Origin: Protea cynaroides
Lineage: Eukaryota > Streptophyta > Magnoliopsida > Proteales > Proteaceae
Assembly: GCA_028583415.1 (NCBI GenBank)
Contig: CM053269.1
Location: forward strand, 27,594,254-27,658,253
Reading direction: 5' to 3'
DNA: 64,000 nucleotides
The translations under genes were made by a program, and so were the position numbers. This document shows, in pieces, positions 53,345-62,840 of the stretch (positions within the stretch are counted from its first letter, which is position 1; every line of letters begins with the position of its first letter). Under the pieces are notes generated by a model, which searched no databases, was not told the DNA's origin, and was given only the letters and a program-made list of their open reading frames with translations.

Positions 53345-54580
53345 CTAGTGTAGTACTTGTAAAGGAGGTGAAGGATGTGGCACCACGAGTTGATAATATG
53401 ACTTGTCTTCGAAAAAGGTAACATCAGGACCGACATAATGGCGTTTAGTAGTAGGATCAAAACAACGATACCCCTTCTGAGTACGGGAATAACCAAGAAA
53501 TATACACTTTAGAGAACGAGGTGAGAATTTTCCCAACTTAGGATGCATAATATGAACAAAGCATGTACTACCGAAGACTCTAGGATGAACAGGAAACAAA
53601 TGAGTGGTAGGATAAAAAAGACGAAACAGAATTTTGTCGTGTAAAACAGAGGATGGCATACGATTAATAAAAAACCAGGCTGTCAAAACAGCATCACACC
53701 AATAAAATTGAGGGACATTCATATGAAACAATAGAGACCTGACAATATCCAGAAGATATCTATTTTGCGTTCAGCAACCCCATTCTGTTGAAGGGTATAG
53801 GCACAACTGGTATGATGGGTTATACCATTAGCAAAACAGAAATCAGAACTAGCATTTTGAACATATTCAAGAGCATTATCTATTCGCAACACTTTAATTG
53901 GAACACCAAATTGAGTTAGAATTTCCATATGAAATCTTTTAAAAATAGAAAGGAACTCAGAATGGTTTTTTATTAAATAAAGCCAGGTCATCCTGGAAAA
54001 TCATCCACGAAGATTAGAAAATAAGATAAACCTAACCTATTGGGTACACGACTAAGGCCCCAAATATCAGAATGTACTAAAGAAAATAGAGTAAAATTCT
54101 TAGGACTAGAACTAGAAGACGAATAATGATGTTTTCCTAACTCATAAGCCTCACATTGTAGTTAAGTGAGAGACTTGCAACCAGGAATAAGAACCTTCAT
54201 CTTAGACAAAGACAAATGACCAAGCCGTTGATGCCATTGAAGAGGGGTAGTAGTTTTAGTGGTAGTTGCAGCATTAGGTAAACGTTTAATGGGCTCCAAG
54301 TTGTACAAACCAGCATACTCATGTCCACCACCAATCATCTCCTTGGTCCTGAGATCCTAAAAGGTACAATAGGAGGGATAAAAGGTAGCAACACAATTCA
54401 GAGATTTAGTTAGTTGACTATTAGACAAAAGATTAAGAGGAAAATTAGGTACATGTAGGAGAAAGGTTAAGGACATAAACTAATTAAGAGAGACATTACC
54501 ATACTGAGAGGCATTAGTAGAAGACACATCAGCAAGGTAAATAGTAATAGGTTTATCTGTGTTATGAAGGGATGAAAAGA
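53345..54580 (-). pseudogene. Copia 2 integrase
   Basis: Reverse strand: the GAG-pre-integrase zinc region near 54240-54120 (WHQRLGH-like with stops), then the core at 53991-53719 with FKRFHMEILTQFGVPIKVLR and GITHHTSC. Next comes 53731-53345 with MFHMNVPQFYWCDAVLTAWF, HPRVFGSTCFVH and SLKCIFLGYSRTQKGYRCFD, the conserved end of Copia integrases. Confidence 0.9.
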
Positions 54581-55665
54581 CAGAAGACTCACCCATCATG
54601 TTACAGGTAGCACCTGAATCAATAATCCAAAGGTGAGGGAATGTGTAGGAAAGAAGGGCAGTTGTACCTGTACGAGCCAAAGTAGTAGTAGAAAAAGGTC
54701 CAATAGTTTCAAGGCTCCGAACTCTTCGAAGAATGGCTTTATACTGATAAGAAGATGGAGCAGGTGTAGATGGTGGAACTATTGCAGCCGGGAATGCATC
54801 ATCAATGGTAACGTTATTCACCAAATTATCTACCCATTCAAGGCGACCAAACTTATCCCAACAGGTATCAGCAGTATGATTGGGTTTGTTGCAATGAGTA
54901 TAGAAGCGGGCATATTTATCAACTTGAGAACAGCCAAAACCACGACTACGGCCATGACCTCGGTTGGAGCCACCACCCCTAAAGGAGGTACCCCGACCAC
55001 GGCTAGCAAACAAAGCAGTTGTATTTTTTTGGGAAGTGTTAGCCTGAGGAACCAAAAGTTGGAGAAGAAAGAACGTCTCGCTTAGGGTAAGTATGAAAGC
55101 ACCGGCAAGCAGCTGACTCTCCACAGCTTGATACTCAGGAGAAAGGCCAGCCAGAAATTTGACCACATAAAACTCAAACTGTTGAGTCTTCAGTTTGTTA
55201 ATATCAGTAGAAAGAGGTTGCACAACCTGGATCTCTTCAATAAGGCCTTTGAAGTCTCCATAGTAATCACTAATCAGTCAGGGATTTGTCACCAATGGAA
55301 TAAGTAAACATCCTATCATAGAAGTTATAAATCGTAGAAACATTCTTATCTTGACCATAGGTCTCTTTTAAATCAGCCCAGATGGCTTTGGCGGTATCAT
55401 GAAACATCACTCTAGGCAAAATAAAAGACTCAATATTATTCCATAATCAAGTTTGAACCATGGAATTATCATGAAGCCATGTATTATATGTCTTCACAGA
55501 TTCTGGATCCTTAGGATCATGGTCAGGTGCATCATCAAGCAGCAAGAACAGTTTCTCTTTAGAGAGAATGTAGGCTTTAATAACTTGAACCCATAAAAGT
55601 TACTTTGGCACCCCTTTTAATTTCATAGACATGATCTGAACTTCTGAAGGCTTGTAATCAGTCAT
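54581..55665 (-). pseudogene. Copia 2 gag and protease
   Basis: The start codon at 55665 (complement of CAT at 55663-55665) corresponds to MTDYKPSEVQ of Copia 1. Gag text includes QFEFYVVKFLAGLSPEYQAV, and the zinc knuckle CTHCNKPNHTADTC lies near 54910-54860. It then runs without interruption into LARTGTTALLSYTFPHLWII and DSGATCNMM (protease). This uninterrupted join shows where the GTATCG element entered Copia 1. Stops are present near 55620 and 55440. Confidence 0.92.
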
Positions 55666-56086
55666 CATAACTAGTAAATAACACAACTAAGAAATGCAAA
55701 TTAATTGTTCTACTTTCACCTGGTTCAGCCAACTGGTTGGCCAAGGAAATAAGGCTCAAAGAGAAGCAAAGGAAGTTGGAGGTAATGGGGTTACACAATA
55801 TATATCTATCTTTGCAAAAATAAAAATCTCGGCTCAGCGAACCGAGTGGCCAAAGGAATGATGGCTCAAGAGGGGTGGCGGTAGGATGATAAGTAGTAAA
55901 AAGAAAATTATAAACTAATGCTTACCACATAGACAGCAAGGAGATGATCAAGATGTTATCAATCACACATAAACAGCATAGTAGTAGATCTTGATCATCT
56001 AAAGCACTAAGTAAAATCAGTACATAGGTGGAGCAAAAATATCAAAGGCTTATCAAACCAAGAGTTGATGCTGGCCAAGATCTAAT

Positions 56087-56098
56087 GCTCTGATACCA
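56087..56098 (-). other. Copia 2 primer binding site
   Basis: GCTCTGATACCA on the + strand, directly adjoining the 5' LTR. Confidence 0.93.
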
Positions 56099-56478
56099 TG
56101 TAACAAAACCACATAGTCACAAGTACGAAACCAGGAAACCAAAGATAGAGGAAGAGAGTTGAAGAATTGAGAAGAAGAAGAAGAAAGGAGATCACGAAAA
56201 ACAGCAAGGAGCTGTTGTCGTGATCAATACCTTTCTCTCTAAGGTACTCCTCTTATTTATAAGGGGAAAAAAAAAGGGTAACCAATTACATGGGAAAATC
56301 TCCATAAACAAGAGGTGATATAAAAAGAAACAAATAAAAACTAAATAGGAAACTAAATAAAACAAAAAAGGGAAATAGAGTCAGCAGCCAGTGTCGCTGG
56401 AGCTAATTACCACCAGCAACACTGGCCTGCCCATCGAACTGAGCACTATGGGCCTGGTTTGTTTGAGTCATGTTAACA
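56099..56478 (-). repeat. Copia 2 5' LTR (380 bp)
   Basis: Contains CTCTTATTTATAAG (reverse of a TATAAATAAG promoter-like motif). Similar to both Copia 1 LTRs, including TAATTACC and the CTGGCG/CGCTGG block. Confidence 0.93.
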
Positions 56479-56823
56479 GACTGTTCCTACCGCCCAGAAC
56501 AGGAAAGCATAAAGAAGAAGAAACAACAGGTTTGGATCTCAAGGTAGCAGATACTTTTGGGTTTCTGTTTTGGGTATTTGAGTCGCCTATGAAGGGCATA
56601 CCTAAGCCCAAAATCTTACGGTGGAAGGAAGAGAACCAAGCCAAAACTCCTTCGGCAATTTCTTGTAACCTGATAGGGAACTAATAACAAGAAAAATAAA
56701 GCCGGGAAAAATAACAGAACCAAGCCAGAAACTAGGGAAGATGCAGCAGTAATGGTAGTGGTGGCTGCACACCTCAATGGAAACCTTTAGACGAGTCTCA
56801 AACTGGCACCCGCTTTGTTACCT
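56479..56823 (-). other. Leader region of the 18.6 kb LTR element
   Basis: Lies between Copia 2 and the 5' LTR. The reverse strand starts AGGTAACAAAGCGGGTGCC, similar in layout to a tRNA-Met primer site but with several differences. A short + strand ORF here (56391-56684) overlaps the Copia LTR and is not credible. Confidence 0.45.
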
Positions 56824-57162
56824 TGTAACAGGTTGCAAATAAAAGAAAACCAGAAACCCAGAAACCGTAGAAGAGATAAGAAGATGAGAAAAGTAGAAGA
56901 AAGAGGGAAAGTGAGGAAATCGACTCTTTGGGGAGAGAAGAGCCAACTTGTGTACTCTCCTCCTATATTTCTTTATTTATATTGATAAAGAAAGACATAG
57001 AAACAGTAACCAATAGGAAACTTCCATAATTACATATTCCAACTAAGAAAGGAGACCTAACAACTTAGGAAACCAAGATACCAATAGAAAATGACTAAAA
57101 ATAATAAATCTACTAAATCTAAGTGGGTCCCACAGCCCCACAGCATATTGCTAATACTAACA
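56824..57162 (-). repeat. 5' LTR of the 18.6 kb element (339 bp)
   Basis: TGTAACAGG...ACTAACA, partner of 38529-38855, followed by ACCTC. Confidence 0.93.
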
Positions 57163-57167
57163 ACCTC

Positions 57168-57524
57168 CTTGTTGTGTGAGCCAACACCCAACCATTGGAT
57201 TAAGTGGTTCACACACTAAATAAAGCCCATAATAAAACATATATCCCAACTTACTATTTACTATATATCCATCACACTATACCATGTACTATCTCTACAC
57301 TCACTAGTCACTAGTCCCCACTACATACATACATTCTACACAAGTCATGCAATATAAAACAATATTAACACATAAGCCAAGTAGTAAAATAATATTCCAA
57401 TGCTAACAATAAAATAATAATATTCATGCTATTATGTGTTACTTAGCACACTAAAAACCAAAATTACTCACTTACCGTCATACTTTGGTAAGAAAAATCA
57501 AGTCTAACCGATCAAAGTCTCTCC
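57168..57524 (-). other. Older LTR-like DNA, middle piece
   Basis: AT-rich non-coding sequence continuing the flank at 38524. The join across the removed 18.6 kb element reads GGTTCGAACTATTGACCTCC then TTGTTGTGTGAGCC. Ends at the left target duplication of the second LINE. Confidence 0.4.
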
Positions 57525-57544
57525 TAATGTAATTGCGCACTTCT

Positions 57545-58092
57545 ACTTGTTTTGGGGAGGAATCTAATCCCTTGATGTTCCAAAAAAAGCCAGACATCAT
57601 CATAAACCATAGGAAGAATAAGACAGAGTTCAAGAAAGTAATGCTCGAGATATTGCTAATTTCTTTGCTCCTAGATGGCAGTCAGTATTCAATTATCTCC
57701 ACCACAGAAATGGTCGGCTGTGGGTTCTTTGGGACAGCTCAAAGGTCTCTTGTACTATGGTTAGTATGTCTGATTAATTTATTCACTTACAAGTTGATGA
57801 GAAGTCTACCATGAATTTATTCTACATTACTGCTGTTTATGCTTCTAACTCTGTGATAGAACGGAGAATCTTGTGGGAAGACATCTGCAGGATTCACTCG
57901 TCTATGGCTGGTAGCTCGTGGGGAGTCATGGGTGACTTTAATGTAGTCAGATATGCTCATGAGAAGGTGGGTGGGAGTTATGATGACCAGTCGGTTAGTG
58001 AGTTTGCTGATTGTCTTGACACTATCGGTATGGTTGATCTCAGATGGGTCGGGTTGAAATATACTTGGACCAATAGGAGAATTGGTGATTAA
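57545..58092 (+). pseudogene. LINE 2 endonuclease domain, damaged start
   Basis: Starts around FWGGI (equivalent of FWNIRGLN) with a deletion and stops. A frame with NARDIANFFAPRWQSVFNYL and NGRLWVLWDSS follows, then 57811-58092 with FYITAVYAS, WEDICRIHSSMAGSSWGVMG, DFNVVRYAHEK and KYTWTNRRIGD. The terminal SDHSPI motif is at about 58188. Confidence 0.85.
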
Positions 58093-59881
58093 AGGGTCTC
58101 TTGCAAGCTGGACAGAGTTGTGGTTAATGACTGCTGGTTGACAAACTTTAGTAATTCTGAGGCATGCTTTGAGTTCTTGGGGGTGTCAGACCATAGCCCA
58201 ATCATCCTAACCATATCCCCCTATGTTTCTTTTGGCCCCAAACCTTTCAGGTATTTTGATATGTGGAGCAATCATAATGAGTTTTAGCAGATTGTCAAAG
58301 ATGCTTGGGAGAGGTTCCTTATGGACCTTTTTTCCCTTCTTGTCAGTGTAGCCAGGAAATTAAGGGAGACTAAGCGAGCCCTTGTTTCTTGGAACAAAAG
58401 ATCCTTCGGGAATATTACAAGTGCGGTTCAAGATTGTAGAGTGGAGCTTAGTATGGTTCAGACTCAACTTCAAGGGGCTCTGCAAAACCGAAACCTTGAA
58501 GATGCCAAGGGGGTCCTTTCTTCTAAGCTTGCCGCTTTGATTGCTCAAGAGGAAAGCTTCTTCAAGCAAAAATATAGAATCAACTGGCTCAAATTAGGAG
58601 ACAAAAATACTAGCTACTTTCACATGTCAGTCAAAGCCTCTCAAAACAGGAACCATATCACATCTTTATGGGCAGAAGATGGATTCTTGACATCGGAGGT
58701 TTCAAGGATCAAGAAGATTGCCGAATTTCTTCTAGATTTATAACCCTCCTCTGCTCCCTGCCATTGGATGTATTCCTAAAGGGTTGTTTGATAAAGTATT
58801 ATCCCCTCAGCAAAGTTCGAGACTAGCTGGCCTTCCTTCTGAAGAGGAAATTCTCAAGGCCATCAAATCTATTAAATCCCAGAAGGCGCCAGGCCCGAAT
58901 GGTTTCAGCATGGGCTTCTTTACGTCGGCTTAGGATACCATTAAGGCAGACCTCTTGCTTACTGTGCGAAGCTTTTTCCTCAATCCTTCTCAGATGAAAG
59001 AGGTCAACTAGACATTTCTCTGTCTCATTCCGAAGAAGGAGGGTTCGTGCTCCATTACCAATTTCAGGCCCATTTCATTGTGCAATACCATATACAAAAT
59101 CATTGCTAAACTTCTTGCATACAGATTGAATGAAGTGGCTGATGATCTAGTGAGTGATAATCATTCAGCTTTCATCAAAGGTCCGTACATTATGCATAAT
59201 ATTATGATATGTAATGAGCTCACCCGAGGATTTGAGAGAAAGGCCCATACTCCTACTGCTTTCATGAAATTAGACTTGCACAAGGCCTATGACTTTGTCA
59301 GATGGGAATATGTTATGGAAGTTTTGGCTAGAATGAACTTTCCACACTGTTTCTGCCAATGGATTTGGCAGTGTATTTCTTCCCCCAGATTCTCTGTGCT
59401 GGTCAATGGTAGTCCAATTGGGTTCTTTAAGTTTCAAAGAGGTATCAGACAGGGATGCCCCATGTCCCCTATCTTGTTCACCCTTGTTTTGGAAGGCCTA
59501 TCTAGAGCCCTTCAGAAAAGTGTTCTACAGAACCAGATTGATCTTTTTCCCCACTGCAATGCCTTGAAACTGACCCACTTGGCTTTTGCAGATGACATCA
59601 TGATCTTCTCTAAAGGAAATGCAAAGTCCATATCAGCTATCTCTAAGATTTTGACTGACTTTAGCTTGCTATCTGGCCTTCTGGTTAACAAGCAAAAGTC
59701 TCTCCTCTTCCTTGCTGGTATTGATGATGTCCATCAGGAGACTCTCAAATGCATTGTGGACTTTCCGTTGGGGAGATTGTCAGTTACATACCTTGGGTTG
59801 CCATTGATTTCGACAAGGCTTTCTGCTCATCATTGCTCCCCCATCCTTGACAAGCTTAGGAAAAAGCTCCAACTTTGGTAA
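58093..59881 (+). pseudogene. LINE 2 linker and reverse transcriptase
   Basis: Linker frame 58321-58743 has WNKRSFGNITSAVQDCRVEL and NWLKLGDKNTSYFHMSVKAS. RT starts near 58830 (KSIKSQKAPGPNGFSMGFF, where the usual PGPDG has Asn), with a TAG at 58930 and another near 59010. The open frame 59078-59881 holds HSAFIKGPYI, FMKLDLHKAYDFVRWEY, GIRQGCPMSPILF and an intact catalytic FADDIMIFSKG (59585-59596), ending at a stop after LQLW. Confidence 0.93.
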
Positions 59882-61151
59882 GCAAAATTCCTATCCTATG
59901 CAGGAAGGCTGGAGCTTATTCGAGCAGTTATGCAAAGCTCTTATCTTTACTGGACTGGGATTTTCGGGCTGCTCATCTCGACCACCTAGAAAATTGAAAG
60001 CTTGATGAATGTCTTCTTGTGGAAAAGAGCGAACAACAACAAATTCTTCCATTTTATCAACTGGGACAAAATCTGTTGCCAAAGGAGGAAGGTGGGCTTG
60101 GCCTCCGAAGAGTTCAAGAAGTTAACAAAGCTTGCATTATTAAACTCATCTAGCGGGTGGCTGAGAAAAAAGAGCGTATCTGGATCAAATGGATATGTAG
60201 TACATACTTGAGAAAAGAATCAATCTGGACAGCGCCTTCGAACTGCAGCTCTTCTTGGATTTGGAGAACAATTCTCCAGCATAGATAGGTGGCCATCCAC
60301 TATATAAAATCCTGTATTGATCATGGAACATCGACCCTCTTATGGCTTGATAATTGGCACTCCTAGAGCGTTCTTGTGTTGGCTTTTGGAGAAAAATTTT
60401 GATTCAAGTATGGTCGTGATAGGCTTGCTACTGTTTCCTCCATCATCTTTGACGGAGTTTGGTGCCCCGGCCGAGCTTCGTCCCCTAGATTGCTGCAAGC
60501 TTGGGAAGAGTTAAACTCCATCCCTCGAAAACCTACTGGAAGCAATGATCTTGTTAGCTAGCCTCTTCCAATGGAAGATTCTCTACGACCTCCACTTGGG
60601 AGATCGTTAAACCCCGCAGTTAAAAGATTCCTTGGTCTAATGGGGTTTGGTTTACAGGTCATATTCCTCACCACAGCTTCATTCTATGGAGAGCCATGCC
60701 ACTCTCTCTGCCTACAGGAGCCCTTCTCCAAAGCTGGGGTATCATATCTAATGCTAAGTGTGATCTTTGCTGGGCCTCGGGAGAGGATATTAACCATTTA
60801 TTTTTTGAGTGCCATTTTTCCAAAAGAATCTAGGAAGCTATCTTGCGGAAGTGTTGGCCATATAATAGAAGAATACGGCCTTTTGATCGGGAATGGAAGT
60901 GGATTATCAAGAAGTTCAAAGATAAGTCCCCATGTGACTCCATTGTGAAGCTTGCCTTTGCTGCAACAATGTACCACATTTGGTTTGAGAGGAATTTGAG
61001 AAAGTGGACAGCCAGATCTAGATTTTGTAGCATAGTTTGGGAAGCAATCAATTTTGATGTTCGTGGAAGCTTCACACCACGGCCTGCCCAATCTCCTCCG
61101 TCGTTCAGAAATAATTTCATCATGACTTCTTGGAATCTCAGCTCCACATGA
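59882..61151 (+). pseudogene. LINE 2 C-terminal region and zf-RVT
   Basis: AKFLSYAGRLELIRAVMQSS, then FLWKRANNNKFFHFINWDKI, then decayed text in several frames. The end is MYHIWFERNLRKWTARSRFC and VWEAINFDVRGS at 60970-61070 and NNFIMTSWNLSST, with a stop at 61149-61151. Confidence 0.82.
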
Positions 61152-61309
61152 GGTGGCTGGTTGTTTGTGTATTTTGTTGTTGTTGCTCTCTGGGTTCTTC
61201 CCTTGATTCCGTAAGGAGCCTGGCTCTATCCTTTGGATACCCAGGTCTGGTTTCTTCTCTTAGGGGTTTTGTTAATATATTCTTTCATTCACCCAAAAAA
61301 AGTCTCTCC

Positions 61310-61376
61310 AATACCTGATGAAGAGATTCAAAATTTTATAATTAGCCCTCAAATTTAGGGCAGGGTATTACAACAC
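61310..61376 (-). other. Older LTR-like DNA, right piece with LTR start
   Basis: The reverse strand reads TGTAATACCCTGCCCTAAAT at its right edge (61353-61372). TGTAATACCC is a common start of gypsy LTRs from memory. With 38065-38528 and 57168-57524 it could form one LTR now split by the 18.6 kb element and the LINE. Confidence 0.4.
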
Positions 61377-62566
61377 GACACTTCTCTGAACTCAGAAACT
61401 CATCATCACCCAACTGAGTGGCCAGATTGGGGTCGGGCCTCCCCCCAGGCTCATCCATCATCGGTACTACTATATCCCACACCCACTCCACCAATCCTCA
61501 TCATCTGAGTCCAGCTGGAAAATATCAGCGAGCTCAATCAGGATACTGTCATTCTCCTGCCCAAACAAGAAAAAATTTGTACTTTTGGGAAATTATGACA
61601 ACTTTCCCACCCCATCAGAACCCCTGAAAACATACGGGGACTTAGTTAATAGCTAAACAAAGACTTCCTAAACTAAGAAATATGAACTATTGAAAAGAGT
61701 AACTAACAAAATAGAAACTTGCTATTACATAAGCTTCTAAAAATTGAAATAATTTATAAAAACTAAGAGCTTGCTTGGTCAACACTCAAAGGAAAGATCT
61801 TCTAGATGAATCGTCAATGGACTGCTTGAAGACATCATGCGGCACCTATGGAGGAGGTCCTGTGGGCCCCACCAGTCTTTAGTCCAAGGCTGAACATCAC
61901 CTTCATGGGATGCTGTACCATGAACTGGTCTGTTGTTGGTTACTCTTAAGAGGGTTGGGAGTTAGGATTCTTCTCCTGAAATTTCAGGTTGGAAGTAGTT
62001 AATCCGAGTGAGATATGTCACTAGACAACAACCTGGTTCTATCACCCTCTCAATTCTGTCAACAGGTAGAAGGCAACCAGTTTTGAAATTTCTGCATAAA
62101 GACAGTTTCATTTAAAATTACTTAAAACCCCTCCTATTCTGAGTTCTTTTAGAGTTCACCCTGATTCTAACAATTTATTTCTGGGAAACCCCCTGCCCAG
62201 ATCTAATTACACTTTCGACCTAGATTCTGTTTGCCTTTTCAGTAGTGTCTTTGTTGTGCTGAAATAACAGAATTGCCATTACATTAATTTTTGAGCTGTG
62301 TATTGTTTGATGGGCTCGCCCATAGTGATCCCAAGTAGGGTTTTGAGACATGGGAACACATCAGTTCTTTACAAAACAATAATTTATTATTAACTTTAAT
62401 TTTGTCACTAGCATTATGGGTTGCAAATCACACTTGCCAATTAACATAGGCTTTTTCATTCTCGAAATAGTTTTCCTGGTGGATGTTGCCTTTGCAGCCT
62501 GGGGCATACTTTTACTTTTTGTGACCATCTAGGATTGTTATTTTATTTATTTTTTGCATTGAACAG
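61377..62566. other. End of the large intron; LTR 3'-end-like piece at 61900-62365
   Basis: No coding text. GGGCTCGCCCATAGTGATCC and AGGGTTTTGAGACATGGGAA near 62310-62355 match the 3' end layout of the LTRs at 17116 and 19900, so a third, truncated member is likely. From 62370 to 62566 the sequence leads to a T-rich tract and the splice acceptor. Confidence 0.45.
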
Positions 62567-62706
62567 GAAATCAACAGGACTCAACGTTGGCAAATGAATT
62601 ACAAGACCAGGAAAATGTCCTGCGGCAATGCATTGAGCAACTTGAAAGTGTTGAAGCAACTAGATCAGCTTTGGTTGCTCAGCTGAAAGAAGCTATTCAG
62701 GACCAG
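62567..62706 (+). CDS. CID-domain (RPRD1-like) protein, exon after the 50 kb intron
   Basis: The acceptor TTGAACAG ends at 62566. The first two bases GA complete a Gly codon with the G at 12364. It then reads NQQDSTLANELQDQENVLRQ, CIEQLESVEATRSALVAQLK and EAIQDQ, with donor GTTACT at 62707. Heptad-like Leu spacing and many Glu/Gln indicate the coiled coil by which RPRD1-type proteins dimerise. The frame is intact and ends in phase 0. Confidence 0.9.
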
Positions 62707-62804
62707 GTTACTTTTTTTTCCCTCAAAATCTTATCTTGATTATGAAATTCTTTTACAATTGGTATTTGTATCCATCAAGACTTCTTACCTGCTGTATTTT
62801 TTAG

Positions 62805-62840
62805 GAATCAAAACTGGAGCTTATTCGTACTCAATTGCAA
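62805..62840 (+). CDS. CID-domain (RPRD1-like) protein, 36-bp micro-exon
   Basis: Twelve codons, ESKLELIRTQLQ, between TTTTTTAG (AG at 62803-62804) and GTAAGAA at 62841. Phase 0 on both sides, extending the coiled coil. The short exon is supported by continuous homology with the preceding exon and good splice sites. Later exons are beyond 64000. Confidence 0.82.

Larger units (their letters stand above)
51443..56478 (-). mobile_element. Complete Copia element 2, minus strand, same family as Copia 1
   Basis: LTRs 51443-51819 and 56099-56478 (TGTAACA...GTTAACA as read on +). The flanks AACTG (51438-51442) and GACTG (56479-56483) give a 5-bp duplication with one mismatch. The primer site GCTCTGATACCA (reverse of TGGTATCAGAGC) is at 56087-56098. 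The minus strand carries gag, protease, integrase, RT and RNase H. It is slightly better preserved than Copia 1, with an intact YVDD, but still has stops and frameshifts. No insertion inside it. Confidence 0.95.
38529..57162 (-). mobile_element. 18.6 kb nested LTR retroelement with matching target duplications
   Basis: The LTRs at 38529-38855 and 56824-57162 are closely similar and in the same orientation. The 5-bp duplication ACCTC is present at 38524-38528 and 57163-57167. Minus orientation is shown by a primer-site-like AGGTAACAAAGCG next to the right LTR and a purine tract (reverse of CCCCCCTCCTCTC) next to the left one. Inside lie Copia 3, Copia 2, a CATAGTTGTCAAGG element and other pieces. 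With these removed, roughly 4 kb of its own interior remains, and no gag-pol on the minus strand was recognised there. It was probably non-autonomous or internally deleted. Confidence 0.88.
57525..61301 (+). mobile_element. Second L1-type LINE, 5' truncated, with target duplication
   Basis: AAAGTCTCTCC is present at 57514-57524 and at 61299-61309, the right copy overlapping the short A-tail (61295-61301), so the limits are well supported. The element starts within the endonuclease domain, so the 5' end was lost at insertion, and it runs to zf-RVT plus about 140 bases of 3' UTR. Same family as the LINE at 1-3978. Stops and frameshifts occur throughout, but the RT core is open for 267 codons. 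Confidence 0.92.
12365..62566 (+). other. ~50.2 kb intron of the CID-domain gene
   Basis: Bounded by donor GTAGGA at 12365 and acceptor TTGAACAG ending at 62566 behind a T-rich tract. The two flanking exons join in phase 1 and continue one protein without interruption. Everything between is transposable-element or anonymous DNA: no other exon of this family was seen, and no independent intact host gene. An alternative is that a rearrangement or assembly join brought the two exon groups together, but same strand and correct phase argue against that. Confidence 0.8.
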
